NCBI GenBank assembly: GCA_019918135.1
Contig: WBZZ01005613.1
Location: forward strand, 1-64,000
DNA: 64,000 bases
Origin: Paulinella micropora
Taxonomy: Eukaryota > Cercozoa > Imbricatea > Euglyphida > Paulinellidae
Direction: 5' to 3'
Below are positions 22,208 through 32,020 of the stretch, piece by piece (the stretch's first letter is position 1; every line of letters starts with the position of its first letter). Under the pieces are notes generated by a model. That model was not told the DNA's origin. It saw only the letters and a program-made list of their open reading frames with translations, and searched no databases. Made by a program: the position numbers and the translations under genes.

Positions 22208-22885
22208 TCAATAAACCAGCCCTACCGCATAGTACAAGTCAGTAGCTGTGCAAGCCACGGTGAGTACGTTCCAGTACTCATCTGTTTGCAGCGCGCATAC
22301 GAGAAATAACAGGGTGACGAAAATCTCCAGCAGACCCATCGCGACACGCAACGGCCTCAGGCTCAAGCACATCTCGGCTATGTTGAGCCCTACAACCACC
22401 GCAGTGATCAGACACTTAAGAAATTTCAGTGCTCTGTGTTGGCTGGTCCTGTGCTCGACGTTAGCCACGATCACAACGGACAGTAAAGCTCTTAGCAAGC
22501 GTAGGGTGACGAGCGCGGTGGGGCCCGCGATGTTTGTTAGGGCCAACACGACGTTGTGCAGCTGAAAACGTGACCACACCAATTGCAGGAGCAGGACGAC
22601 ATGTATCAATTGCGTACAATGTGTGAGGGCCCTGTTACGTTTGTCACTTTCAGCTTCCCTCTTGCAAAGGTTATATACAAACCAGATTAAGGCCCGCCTG
22701 AGCCCCACCAGCGCAGTTGATAACGCGTAGCACACGATAGAAAGCCAGCATTGCTGACAAGCGGAGCGTGCGCTGGTAAAGGCCACGCAAGTGACGTACG
22801 CCCAGAGCTCGGCTGAACACAATAGGCGGCTAGTCCAGGTCACTGATTGTTCTCCTTTTTCTGCTTGTTCTCCGTGTTTTTGCAT
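22208..22885 (-). CDS. Multi-pass membrane protein, unknown family
   Basis: About 225 residues from the Met at 22885. Roughly six or seven hydrophobic segments are visible, among them AYVTCVAF, LIHVVLLLQLVW, LLRALLSVVIVANV, CLITAVVVGLNIAEM and LLEIFVTLLFLVCAL, joined by short charged loops. No transporter motif is recognisable. A virion or host-membrane protein is plausible. The next gene upstream is divergent and also encodes a membrane protein (23242). Confidence 0.6.
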   Translation of the reverse strand: MQKHGEQAEKGEQSVTWTSRLLCSAELWAYVTCVAFTSARSACQQCWLSIVCYALSTALVGLRRALIWFVYNLCKREAESDKRNRALTHCTQLIHVVLLLQLVWSRFQLHNVVLALTNIAGPTALVTLRLLRALLSVVIVANVEHRTSQHRALKFLKCLITAVVVGLNIAEMCLSLRPLRVAMGLLEIFVTLLFLVCALQTDEYWNVLTVACTATDLYYAVGLVY

Positions 22886-23241
22886 CCTTCTACTATCCTC
22901 CTCCCCCCCTCCACTCCTTTTCGTCTCTGTTTTGTCTCGCTTGTTTGTCCAAAAAAGACCATTTCTCCCTGTCCCCCCCCCCCTCTTCTGCAACAAAAAA
23001 AATACTCGCTTCCGTTCCCCCTCCCACCTCGTCCCTCATCCCCGTTGACATTGCCCCCCCCCCCCCCCCTCCCTTCGTTGTCTTCTTTTCTCCCACCATT
23101 CTTTTTTTAAGCAACGACAAAAAAAAACAAGATATGTTTTAAAAAAAGAAAGGTTCTTTTGTTGTTGTCTGGTTAAAAAAAAGTTTTCTCTACTTTGACC
23201 AAACCAGTTCTCCACCAGCACCCAAGCCTTTAGACAGCTCC
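22886..23241. other. Divergent intergenic region rich in C and A/T runs
   Basis: Contains C runs at 22975-22983 and 23055-23070 and several A7-9 and T7 runs, between two divergently read membrane-protein genes. It would have to hold both promoters. No defined motif is seen. Confidence 0.5.
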
Positions 23242-23535
23242 ATGTTTACGGCGCTAATTTCTGTCAGGGCTTACGATCTGATCGCGGCCGATTGGAAAGT
23301 GACGGCCGTGATTATTGCGGTGGTTCCAACCTTACTACTGATGATGTGGTTCATAGTGTGCCGACGCCACGCCCAGAAATCACAGCCCAAAATCAGCAGC
23401 ACGGACAACCTCAGTTGCAGGCCGAGCAAGAATCATCCCCTGTGGACTAACAAGAACATTCGCTGGAATAGAATGACGTCTGTCGTTTCCGACACTAACC
23501 CGAACAGCTCTCTTGTCTTGCATTTGTACCAGTAG
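23242..23535 (+). CDS. Small single-pass membrane protein
   Basis: The product has 97 residues with one strong hydrophobic segment, VTAVIIAVVPTLLLMMWFIV, at about residues 20-39. A basic CRRHAQK stop-transfer patch and a Ser/Asn-rich tail of about 50 residues follow. The short lumenal side and cytosolic tail suggest a type I or III small membrane protein of virion-membrane kind. No family is recognised. Confidence 0.55.
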   Translation: MFTALISVRAYDLIAADWKVTAVIIAVVPTLLLMMWFIVCRRHAQKSQPKISSTDNLSCRPSKNHPLWTNKNIRWNRMTSVVSDTNPNSSLVLHLYQ

Positions 23536-23594
23536 CAAACGTTTCCATTTTCTCCCTGGTTTCCAAAAAATTTGTAGCACTTTGTTAAAAAAGG

Positions 23595-24281
23595 TTACTG
23601 TTGCGAAACAAGTCCACAGATGCGGCCCGCTTCTGTGGCCGAAGCCTGGGGGAAGGTCCACGGCGTGTCAAGCAATGTTTTGATATTGCAAACGCACTGA
23701 TTGATAGCCTTGCAGGCCCTGTCTAAGCTAGTGGACAGGGTGTCACTCGACGGTTGCGCAGTGTCGTCTTCGCCCAGCCACAGCCTGAGCCAGGAATCGT
23801 CGGACAGGCGTCGCGGGAACCATTCGCAGTTGTCCACCAGCGTGCGGGGAGGCTGCATGTTCCAATGTTCGGTCGTGTACTGGATCACCGCCGCCAGTGG
23901 CGCCTCATGCTTACAAAAGCCCATCATGTATTTCCGCCACTCGCGATAAAAAATTTCCTCCTCGCCACCAGTAGGTAGGCCGCCGGGGGTTAGCCCTATG
24001 ACCGTGTAGTGCAGTTTCTCCCAGTCGTGCCTTACTTGTCGCAAGCTGTCTGTGCGGCCGATGATCTTGCCCGTGGAAAGCCTGGGGCGCTTAGGTCCGG
24101 TCGGCGCCGGCGCCGGGTAGAGCCGCAATTTCCTGTCTTCTAGGCGCAGTTTCTTGGCCTTGTCTTTGAGCAGGGTCACGTACACAAAGGCCACTAACAA
24201 CAGTTGCGCTCTGTGGTGGCGCCTCGTGAACGCCAGCATGAAGGGCGACGTGGCGTGCTGTCCAAGGTATGCCAATCGCAT
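23595..24281 (-). CDS. Unrecognised 228-residue protein
   Basis: A minus-strand open frame with a basic first third (KDKAKKLRLEDRKLRL), a Pro-rich hinge and a Trp-rich C-terminal half (EEEIFYREWRKYMMGF, LRLWLGEDD). There is no transmembrane helix and no known motif. It overlaps nothing and sits between a small membrane protein and the XPF-like nuclease gene. It looks whole. Confidence 0.55.
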   Translation of the reverse strand: MRLAYLGQHATSPFMLAFTRRHHRAQLLLVAFVYVTLLKDKAKKLRLEDRKLRLYPAPAPTGPKRPRLSTGKIIGRTDSLRQVRHDWEKLHYTVIGLTPGGLPTGGEEEIFYREWRKYMMGFCKHEAPLAAVIQYTTEHWNMQPPRTLVDNCEWFPRRLSDDSWLRLWLGEDDTAQPSSDTLSTSLDRACKAINQCVCNIKTLLDTPWTFPQASATEAGRICGLVSQQ

Positions 24282-24922
24282 TAAACTGTTTGGGTCGGCT
24301 TGCTGTCAAAGAACAACAGAAAAAAACCAACAACGCTGTCTGTAAAAAAAAGCTAAGTATGAGGGAGAAAGTTCAGAAAAGGCTCCGTACCTGTGGCCGC
24401 GCATTTCGCTTGTTTCTCGTTGTTTTGGGCATGGCTAGCATTTACGTGGAGACGGAAAGTCTGCGAAAGGTAGCCCAAACCCCCCCCCCCCCCCCACACC
24501 ACCCTTACGCCTTTCTTCAATCAATCACTAAGAAAAAAAAAGCCCAGGTTTTTTTGTTTACTGTTTTGGTAAAGGGGGGGGGGAGGTTTTCTGACCCCCT
24601 GGGCTTTGGGAAGGGACGCGTGTAGGGGGGGGAGGGGTGGGCCGGGTCCTCTTCGCCAAATTCGCCTCTTTATTTTTCTTTGCAAATTTTCGGGCAGCAG
24701 GGAGACAGAACAGGACGAACATTTCCTTTTCATGGCCTTTCGCGCCCCCCCCCCCCCCCATCCCTTGTGCACGGCTTTTTTTTTTTTTTTTTTTTGCTCT
24801 CCGCCCAAAAATCCCCTCTTTTTTCCATTCCCCCGCCCTACCCCCTGTCGTTTGTTTCTTTGTTTTTGGACTGGGAGGTCAGAAAAAAGGCCGCCAGCCC
24901 CCGTCCAACCAAAAATTGTACT
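24282..24922. other. Gap of 0.64 kb with homopolymer runs
   Basis: No supported gene. It holds C14 at 24481-24494, G9-12 runs near 24577 and 24627, C13 near 24749 and T19 near 24777. The region just before the ATG at 24923 is A/T-rich, as before other genes of the block. Confidence 0.5.
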
Positions 24923-26023
24923 ATGGAGCAGAACGCCGACTGGTGGGGCCGTTCGGCTTGGATCGCAGAGCAGGCCCGTGGCACGGGTGCCTGTTGGCAG
25001 GCGTGGGCAGCCGCCAGGGGCACGAAGCGATCGGACTTCCCTGATATCAATGGGCTGCGAGATTTTTGGCAGCGTTTTGTGACAGTCGCCTGGGCCGCGC
25101 CTGATGCACCGCTCTTGGCCGACACAGTCCACAAGGCGGAAATCTCTGCAGAACTGGCGAGGCTGAGCGACCAGGAGCTAAAGCGCGGCTTGCGCGCGTG
25201 GTTCGCGGCGCCGGCGTCTGCAGCCGCGCTGATAGTGCTGGACCACCGGGAAAAGTTTTTGGTGCAGTGCTTGGGCCAGCTGCCGTTCGTCAAGGTCGAA
25301 GCGCTGCCAGTGGGTGACATAGCCTTCCGGCGCGGGGACGTTATTGAGCGGATCTTTGAACGCAAGCGCGCCGACGACTGCGTGCAGTCCATCAGGTCGG
25401 GTCGTTTTCAAAAACAGCGGCTGGCGCTGGCAGAGTGGGCCGGCGCACAGAAAAGAATGGCGGGCTACATACTGGAGAGCCCCGTGTGGCTGCTGCAGAA
25501 CGACTCGTCCTGCACGCTCGAGCCCGTGCGCAGCGCTCTGTCGCGCAATGGCGCGCTTGAGCCCGGCGTCGCCACGATGCTGCGGGCCGCCGAGAGCAGT
25601 ACGACCATGAGGTACGGCCTGCTGTGGCTGACAACGGCCCACGGGTTCCATTCGGCGCTTCTGCTGCTGAACTTGTTCCGGGTCTGGGTCTGCGCCGAAA
25701 CTGTCGCGTCGCTGCAGGACGCGATCGTGCAGGAACGCGCAAACACCGTACGGCAGGGGCACGAGACTGAGCGGCTGGGGGTCTACGCGGCCGTGCGCGG
25801 TGTGAGTCCCGCGGTGGCCAGGGCTATCTGCGCGCGCTTCCCTACGGTAGCAAGCTTGGTGCAGAACGCCGAGGCGCGTGGGCCGCGCAGCGCGCTGCGC
25901 GATCTCTCGGACTTGCGAGTTAGGGCTGGTGGGCGCAGGCTGGGCCCCAAGCTCGCGACCAGGCTTTTCTGCCGTTTCGGTGTGTTACCGTGCACCGCCA
26001 ACGGCCTGCCGTGCCGGTGCTAG
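24923..26023 (+). CDS. ERCC4-domain (XPF/MUS81-type) nuclease (looks whole)
   Basis: About 366 residues starting MEQNADWWG. The ERCC4 nuclease signature is clear: IVLDHREKF at about 104-112 (the VDxRE strand), then LPVGDIAF with the catalytic GD at about 131, then ERKRADD at 146-152 (the ERKxxxD motif), followed by SIRSGRFQKQRLAL. The C-terminal part contains a helix-hairpin-helix-like segment (GVSPAVARAICARFPTVASL), as in XPF/MUS81. The helicase-like domain of XPF is missing, as in MUS81 and viral or archaeal short forms. Such enzymes cut 3' flaps, forks and branched DNA as dimers. Here it probably serves viral DNA recombination or repair with the FEN1-like gene 4 kb to the left. Confidence 0.85.
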   Translation: MEQNADWWGRSAWIAEQARGTGACWQAWAAARGTKRSDFPDINGLRDFWQRFVTVAWAAPDAPLLADTVHKAEISAELARLSDQELKRGLRAWFAAPASAAALIVLDHREKFLVQCLGQLPFVKVEALPVGDIAFRRGDVIERIFERKRADDCVQSIRSGRFQKQRLALAEWAGAQKRMAGYILESPVWLLQNDSSCTLEPVRSALSRNGALEPGVATMLRAAESSTTMRYGLLWLTTAHGFHSALLLLNLFRVWVCAETVASLQDAIVQERANTVRQGHETERLGVYAAVRGVSPAVARAICARFPTVASLVQNAEARGPRSALRDLSDLRVRAGGRRLGPKLATRLFCRFGVLPCTANGLPCRC

Positions 26024-26086
26024 TAAAAGCCATAGGTAAAGAGTCTGTCTTTTTTTTTTACATGCGGCGGCCTTGCCGCTGCTTAC

Positions 26087-26401
26087 TTGGCCCAAATCCG
26101 GCCGCACACGTTGATTCTCAGCTGCAAGGAAAGCTTAAGCCCTACACTGCGTGGTGTCCTGGCAAGCAGTGATCAGCTGCGGCAACTCAAACTCGAATGG
26201 TACGGCTCCGCCGATCTTGGCTGGCTGCGGGCATTAAAGAGACTGCGTTTTTTGGATCTCTCATCCAATGATTATATCACGGATGCCTCACTGGAAAGCT
26301 TAGCCGACCTGCACGAGCTACGCACGCTGTTGCTGTTGTTGACCCACTTGACCAACATTCCCGGGCGCCCTGAGGTAGCGATTACCTGTTCTAGAATTTA
26401 A
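26087..26401 (+). pseudogene. Short LRR remnant
   Basis: About 104 residues with two or three leucine-rich repeats of the amino-acid type used by the larger LRR genes here (LRQLKLEWYGSADLGWL, LRFLDLSSNDYITDASL). It is far shorter than those genes, so it is probably the relic of a larger LRR gene. It lies 63 bp after the XPF-like gene on the same strand. Confidence 0.5.
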
Positions 26402-26754
26402 TAGCTGTGACCCGACTTGTCGGTTGTCAGTGTTGTCATGAGATTGTATTTTTTTCTCTGAATAAAACTGTCGAACAGTCCTCAACACAAATTTTCCGGC
26501 CGCTTGTTGCACCCAACGCCACAGATTTTTATTTTTTTTCGCAAAACATGTCCGGGCTTAGGTGCCACAACTGTCGTGTCCAGTCTGGGGGGGGGGGGGG
26601 CCATGGCATTCCGCCGGCCCCTTGTTGTTGTCTCTTTTCTCTAATATCGGCCCCCCCCCCCCATCCTTTCAGAACCCTCATTCTGTTCACCATCGCTCTC
26701 CTTTCCTGTTTGTCTTTTTTTTTTTTGTTTCTTGGGTTTACCAACAAAATAAGC
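26402..26754. other. Gap with G14-CC and GG-C12 pair
   Basis: G14 plus CC at 26587-26602 faces GG plus 12 C at 26649-26662, so the 75-bp segment can fold as a strong hairpin. An AATAAA is present at 26460-26465, just after the LRR remnant. T11 precedes the next gene. Confidence 0.6.
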
Positions 26755-27990
26755 ATGGCGTGCCCGCCCATGCTGTCGGACATCGCGCGTTCCACTTTTT
26801 GGTACAACGTGGCCGATCCCGCCGCTGTCCTGCGCCTGTTGGGGCGCGGTCACTTACAAGCGCAGGGCAGTTATGGTCTGCTGGCGTTCTTGTTGGAGAG
26901 TTGCAACGGCCGTCAAGGCTGCGCGTGCCTGATCTGTGTCCTGGAGCGTAAAGCCCCTTGTTCCTTGAAGAAGCAGCTCGGGCCGTCGCCGACGGGGGAA
27001 TGCTTTTGCATAAGCTGCCGCGTGTTCCGGCGGAATACGACGAGAGCCGCCTGGGCGGAGTATAACAATCGGTGGCGTGTCTTGTTGTTTACACAACGCG
27101 GCTTCGAGTCTAGGCCCCATGACGAGGGCCTGTCCATAATCTCGTTCGGGACGCGCAGCGGGTTCGGCTGTGCGACCGTCGCGCTGAACCTGGGCCTGTG
27201 GCAGCGCCAGGCCTTCTACGAACAGCTGTGCGGAAGGAGCAACTCGGCGAGGGATCGTGCGCTGCTCGCCGAAAGGGCCGACGCCATGTTCGGTGAGCAG
27301 CGCGGGCTTCGGCTTTGTGTTTTGATCTCAGAACCGCTCGACTCGGACTGCGGTTGTGCGCTGTGTCATGCGTATTTTGACCAAGGGCCTATTACCTTGG
27401 AGCAGCTGCTGGTCATGCCTGACACCCAAAAAGAAGAGAAAAAGGAGCTGGAGTTGCACGAGAACGGTGCCCGCACGCACGCTGTGCAAGTGCTTGCGCG
27501 ACTGCGCCAGGCCTCACGCTGCAGTAATCTGTGGCAGATCCGACCGCAGTCCGCAAGCGTCACTGTAAGTATTGTCGACGACCTGAGCCACTACGGCGCC
27601 GAACGTACGGCGCAGTTCTTGACAAACCTGCAACAGTTGGCAGCGAGGACCCACGTGGCGGACCCCGTGCTAGCGTCGCTGGAAAATGAGATCGGGCCCT
27701 CGGTGCCGGACCGACGAAGCGGACCGTCGTTCTACCTGTTGTTGTCAGGCGAGAGGCGCGAGCAGGTGTACTGGGCGCTAAAAAGTAGGGGTCTAGACGT
27801 CTTGAGCGTGGCTACACTCGATGCAAGCGCGGTTGCAGATTACGGTCTGCGGCAGCGCCCTCGCAGCGGGACGTCGCGACTAGTTGTGCTGGATATGGTA
27901 AACCGCGTAGTGGCGGAGCAAAGGGGCGGTGGCAGCGACTTTAGTGTCGAGCCCAGCTTCCTAGTGTTCAAGGGCAGCCGTTTCGTTTGA
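26755..27990 (+). CDS. Unrecognised 411-residue Cys-rich protein (looks whole)
   Basis: The start MACPPM follows an A/T-rich leader. Paired cysteines (CACLIC, CFCISC, CGCALC) suggest two or three zinc-binding knuckles within the first 200 residues. The rest is alpha/beta with a FYLLLSGERREQVYW segment. No catalytic motif is recognised and there is no membrane segment. A structural or DNA/RNA-associated role is possible. It stands alone between the LRR remnant and the converging gene at 28485-29557. Confidence 0.6.
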   Translation: MACPPMLSDIARSTFWYNVADPAAVLRLLGRGHLQAQGSYGLLAFLLESCNGRQGCACLICVLERKAPCSLKKQLGPSPTGECFCISCRVFRRNTTRAAWAEYNNRWRVLLFTQRGFESRPHDEGLSIISFGTRSGFGCATVALNLGLWQRQAFYEQLCGRSNSARDRALLAERADAMFGEQRGLRLCVLISEPLDSDCGCALCHAYFDQGPITLEQLLVMPDTQKEEKKELELHENGARTHAVQVLARLRQASRCSNLWQIRPQSASVTVSIVDDLSHYGAERTAQFLTNLQQLAARTHVADPVLASLENEIGPSVPDRRSGPSFYLLLSGERREQVYWALKSRGLDVLSVATLDASAVADYGLRQRPRSGTSRLVVLDMVNRVVAEQRGGGSDFSVEPSFLVFKGSRFV

Positions 27991-28076
27991 CAGCCTTTTT
28001 GTTCAACCGAGCCGAAAATATTTATTTTTCTTGCGCCAAAAAAAAGGCACACCTTTTCGATGGGAATAATTTATTT

Positions 28077-28900
28077 TTTTACTATGCTGTTGCCACAACC
28101 TTTGCAAAGAAATTTCGGCCATCTGAGTCCACCTTCACGCCCGTTCTGTCTTTTATCACGCTCCTCAGCAATATTGTACCGCGCTTGGTACAATTCATGA
28201 TAGCGACAATCTCATTCAGCGGTGTGACCAGGTCTTGCAGGACGTCGGCAGACATGCTCCAGCGCCGCACAAAGGCCATTAACAGACGCACCGCGACTGT
28301 AGACGAAAGCTCGCCGTAGCTTGTGATCTGGCCCAGTTCTGCGCGCCACACACAAGGGCATCTTTGCAGGAAAGCCATAAAGAGTAGCCTGCAGGAAATC
28401 TTTCATGCGCTCTACCACCACGGCCTCCTTCTCCGGCGGCTGTGCCAGTCGGTTTGCACTAGCAGAGTGCCACCTGGAAATAAATTATTTTTCTACTATG
28501 CTGTTGCCACAACGTTTGCAAAAGAAAATTCGGCCATCTGAGTCCACCGGCACGCCCGTTCGGTCTTTTATCACGCTCCTCAGCAATATTTCTCTGCGCG
28601 TGCCACAATTCATGATAGCGACAATCTCATTCAGCGGTGTGACCAGGTCTTGTAGGACGTCGGCAGACATGCTCCAGCGCCGCACAAAGGCCATTAACAG
28701 ACGCACCGCGACTGTAGACGAAGGCACGCATTTTGTAACTTGTCGTAGCTTGTGATCTGGCCCAGTTCTGCGCGCCACTCAGAAAGCATCTTTGGACGAA
28801 AGTCATAAAGGGTAGCCTGTAGGAAATCTTTCATCCGGTTTACCACCGCGGCCTCCTTCGCCTGCGGCGGTTGTGCCAGTCGTTTTGCACTAGCAGAGTA
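28077..28900. repeat. Tandem direct duplication of about 0.4 kb
   Basis: The segment starting ACTATGCTGTTGCCACAAC at 28081 recurs at 28495, 414 bp on. Similarity continues to GCACTAGCAGAGT (about 28460 and 28886). The right copy is the 3' end of the minus-strand gene 28485-29557; the left copy is a detached duplicate of that gene's end. The copies differ by scattered substitutions and small length changes. Confidence 0.8.
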
Positions 28901-29557
28901 CGGAACAAACAGGCGCTCTCTGTCTGTGATTATTTCCGATAATATTTGGTCCAGTGTGAGCACGTCATCTATTTGTGTTATGGCGCAGGCCGGAGCATCT
29001 TTTACAAGCTTGGCCAACGCCATCGCCAGCTGGTCCGCCGCAAACACGAAATCTTCCCTGTAAAATTTATCTTGTCTTACAAAATTGCCATTGTATATTA
29101 TCTGCACCAGAGGTACCGATAGGAGCGCTTTGTCGTTCCATCGAGGAAGCCCACATTCCACGTACTGACTGCTGGCATGAAGAGTAATAAGGGCATGCCC
29201 CTGCTCATAGACTTGTTTGCCCTCTTTGTTGTACCCCCACTCGCAGGTTGTCTGGAGCGTCGCTCTGACAGTGTCTTTCGACTTGAACGGGTGCCTCTTA
29301 GCTTCTTTTTTTTTTGCCTCGAAATAGATGCGATCCCTGTTAATTATGTCTTGGCGTACTGTTTTTGCCGTGTCACTGTCTCGTTGAAGGCGCAATGGCG
29401 TCTTGGCCTCAAGCTCTAGCTTGTCGCGGATAATGTCGTACAGAGCCGGTAAATCTTGCCAATCCTCTCCGATCTCGACATCCTCTGTAATAAAATCAGC
29501 CTTGTACCCTAATTTGGAATCTATCTTGTAACATGTCACCCTCACGGGCACCACCAT
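28485..29557 (-). pseudogene. Unrecognised gene, broken (about one break)
   Basis: A minus-strand locus starting MVVPVRVTCYKIDSKLG at 29557. The N-terminal 270 residues are alpha/beta with charged helices and the segment ALITLHASSQYVECGL. The C-terminal part includes AIMNCGTRREILLRSVIKD and ends near a CKRC pair. No family is recognised. Its last third is duplicated in tandem just downstream (28077-28470), which is unusual. It is divergent from the LRR gene at 29945, with about 390 bp between starts. Confidence 0.55.
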
Positions 29558-29712
29558 TGCCTTTTGTTTAAAAGAAACAATACCAGGGGTTCGCAAATCT
29601 TCAGTATGTCTCAGAAAAGGTTTTTAAGAAAAAGTCAGAGAGGCTGTGCGCCTTCCCCCCCCCCCCCCTCCTCTCTCTCTCCCGGGAGAGAGAGGAACAA
29701 GGGGATATGGCC

Positions 29713-29876
29713 ACGCCAACGCTCCTTTCCCTATTCTCTACAGCCATCAACCACGCGACAGTCCCTCCCCCCCCCCCCCCCCCCGAGCGCAACTTCCTTT
29801 GGCGTTCTCTTTCTCTCTCTCTCTCTCTCTCTCGTCTTTTTTTTAATTTTTCGTATTTCCTTTTTTACGCTTCGTT
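29713..29876 (+). promoter_or_regulatory. Duplicated leader block, copy 1 (before the LRR gene)
   Basis: A non-coding block (AACGCTCCTTTCCCTAT, then CAACCACGC, a long C run, GAGCGCAACTTCC, GGCGTTCTCT, a CT tract, then ACGCTTCG) recurs with a few differences at 31850-32020, before the large surface-protein gene. The block ends about 70 bp before the LRR start codon. Conservation of a non-coding segment at the same place before two unrelated genes suggests a shared promoter or leader, or a recent segmental copy. Confidence 0.6.
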
Positions 29877-29944
29877 TTTACCCACATCTAAAAAAAGGCA
29901 CACGTTTTGACCTGCAACATAAGTATAAAAGCGAACAAAAAAAA

Positions 29945-31651
29945 ATGCCACACAAGCGTCGAAAAATCCCGCACCAATCCCGGCGCACAAGGCAAACGAC
30001 TGCACCTTCGCCAGCCCACTTTTTACTGCTAGACCTCCCTCAAGACGTGTGGAAACACGTGCGCGAATGTCTGCCATTCGCTGGGGTGGAAGCGCTGGCC
30101 TTGGCCAACCTCCGGCTCAACCAGTTGGTCACCACTGCTGCGGGTTTTTGGGAGGGCTTCCGTCAGCCAGACTTCGACCTGGACCGGTGGTACCACCGGC
30201 GGCTCTTGGGCTTGTACCGTGGCGAGGCCGCCCGCTTAGGCCTATGCCGCGTCTCGGCCACGTGTTCAAACCTCCACCCCCTCGCGAGCATCAACAGAAG
30301 GGCCACGGATCTACTACAGGGGCTTCCCGTAGACGAGCTTACCGTGCGGGGCGGACAGCCGTCGGGGTTGGTAGGCGCACCGGCAACCATCCGCAGCCTG
30401 CGCCTTGTCGGCTACAAAGAAAATGTTTTGCCGGCTGCGCTGCGTGCCCTAAAAACGCCTGAGGCGCTCCTGGAACTGGAAACGTCGTTCTTTCTAAAAC
30501 AAGATGAAACGACCGCCGCGCTGGCCAATTGTAAATCACTACAGAGCTTTAGTGTCCGTGCACACACGATTCAAGCTTACTTTTCTGAGGAAAAACACTT
30601 GCCTGCACCCTGGCAAAAGTTAAACGGCCGCCCCTTCGAGGCACTCGAGGGACTCGCGGAACTCAAGCGGCTTGTGGTGACTTACGATTTTACGACCTGT
30701 CTGGATTGGGCAAGCCAGCTGAAAACATTGCCTCTGGTCGAAGAGCTAAGTTTAGACCCTGTATATGACCAACACCTCACCACAATCGCGCAGCTACCGT
30801 CAGTAAAAACAACGCTCAAAAAGCTCGAGCTTCTTAGGTCGGGGTCCATCTCTCAGACGGGTCTGGCGTCCCTAGCAGAACTTCGCAGCCTCCGCTATTT
30901 GGACATTGACTGCGCCATATCGGACGATGAGGGAGAAATCCGTTTCCAGTCGCTGTCCCCCCTCCCGCTACAAGATCTGGGGATCTCCTTTGACGGAGAC
31001 GATAGCACCCGGCTTCTGCGAGCTCTGCTTCAATCTGCAGGACCAAGGGAGGCTCTGCGCAGGTTGTCACTCACAGACTGCAAGCTCACAGAGGCTGACT
31101 TAGCCGGGCTGCCGGCCGGCCTGCAAAGCCTTGCGCTTTGGGCTTGTGATTATGACATCGGCCGCGATGATCTGGCCCCGCTGCCGACGGGCCTGAAGGA
31201 GCTCAGCTTGGGCAAGTTCTTCCAGCTAACAAATTTGAGCTGTGCACTGCAAGGATTGTACATCAGCAACGTGAACTTCCGCAGGGGGTCCGGGTCCTGG
31301 CGACATTTGGACTCTTTGGTAGAGCTGTATTTCGCCTCATGCTCGGGACTCACCGACGCGCTGCCCGTCCTGCCCGTCAGCCTGCAGCGGCTCACCTTCT
31401 GCCGTTGTGAGGAGCTTGACGAACGGGGCCTGTGCTCCCTAGCGCCTTGGTTGCAAGGAGTGTCACTGCGCGAGCTAGAACTCCAGGTCTGTCCCCTCAG
31501 GCAAATCCCCGCCGCGTTGATTGCGGCAGTTCCCTCCCTACAGACTTTGACTATCCGGGGCTGTAGAAATTTTGACCAAGCAACCATGGACCAGCTTTTC
31601 TGCCTGCATATGCCTAACTTGTACATTTATTGGAAAGAAAAAATGTCGTAG
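29945..31651 (+). CDS. F-box/LRR-type protein, 568 aa (looks whole)
   Basis: Starts MPHKRRKIPHQSRRTR with a basic patch. Residues of about 25-70 (LLLDLPQDVWKHVRECLPFAGVEAL, ANLRLNQLV) have F-box character. About 15 irregular leucine-rich repeats follow (LRSLRLVGYKENVL, LRYLDIDCAISDDEG, LRRLSLTDCKLTEADLAGL, LQRLTFCRCEELDERGL), ending LQTLTIRGCRNFDQATMDQL. F-box/LRR proteins are substrate receptors of SCF ubiquitin ligases, and giant viruses often carry many to redirect host protein turnover. It has the duplicated leader block in front and the surface-protein gene behind. Confidence 0.8.
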   Translation: MPHKRRKIPHQSRRTRQTTAPSPAHFLLLDLPQDVWKHVRECLPFAGVEALALANLRLNQLVTTAAGFWEGFRQPDFDLDRWYHRRLLGLYRGEAARLGLCRVSATCSNLHPLASINRRATDLLQGLPVDELTVRGGQPSGLVGAPATIRSLRLVGYKENVLPAALRALKTPEALLELETSFFLKQDETTAALANCKSLQSFSVRAHTIQAYFSEEKHLPAPWQKLNGRPFEALEGLAELKRLVVTYDFTTCLDWASQLKTLPLVEELSLDPVYDQHLTTIAQLPSVKTTLKKLELLRSGSISQTGLASLAELRSLRYLDIDCAISDDEGEIRFQSLSPLPLQDLGISFDGDDSTRLLRALLQSAGPREALRRLSLTDCKLTEADLAGLPAGLQSLALWACDYDIGRDDLAPLPTGLKELSLGKFFQLTNLSCALQGLYISNVNFRRGSGSWRHLDSLVELYFASCSGLTDALPVLPVSLQRLTFCRCEELDERGLCSLAPWLQGVSLRELELQVCPLRQIPAALIAAVPSLQTLTIRGCRNFDQATMDQLFCLHMPNLYIYWKEKMS

Positions 31652-31849
31652 ACGAGCTCACCGTGCTGGGCAAGGGGGGGTTTTAGTGGGGCGCAGGTTT
31701 TGTCATTTTTTTTCTTTTTTCGGTGGTTGGTTTTTTTCTTACATTTCTGGGAATTTTTTTCTTTCCCTTTTCCCCTCATCCCTCCTACAAATCTGGAAAA
31801 GAAAAAAAGGATGCAAAAAACGGGGGCGAGAGGGGGGGAGGAAGGCGCG

Positions 31850-32020
31850 CGCCAACGCCCCTCTCCCTATTGTCAACAGTCGTTTACCAGCAACCACGCA
31901 ACAGTCCCCCTCCCCCCCCCCCCGAGCGCAACTTCCTCTGGCGTTCTCTTTCTCTCTCTCTCTTTCTCTGTCTGTTTCTTATTTTGCTTTTGTATTTCCG
32001 TTTTTTTTTTGCGCTTCGGC
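31850..32020 (+). promoter_or_regulatory. Duplicated leader block, copy 2 (before the surface-protein gene)
   Basis: Counterpart of the block at 29713-29876: the same order of CAACGCCCCT, CAACCACGC, C run, GAGCGCAACTTCC, GGCGTTCTCT, CT tract and GCGCTTCG. It ends about 130 bp before the convincing coding sequence of the large gene. Confidence 0.6.
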
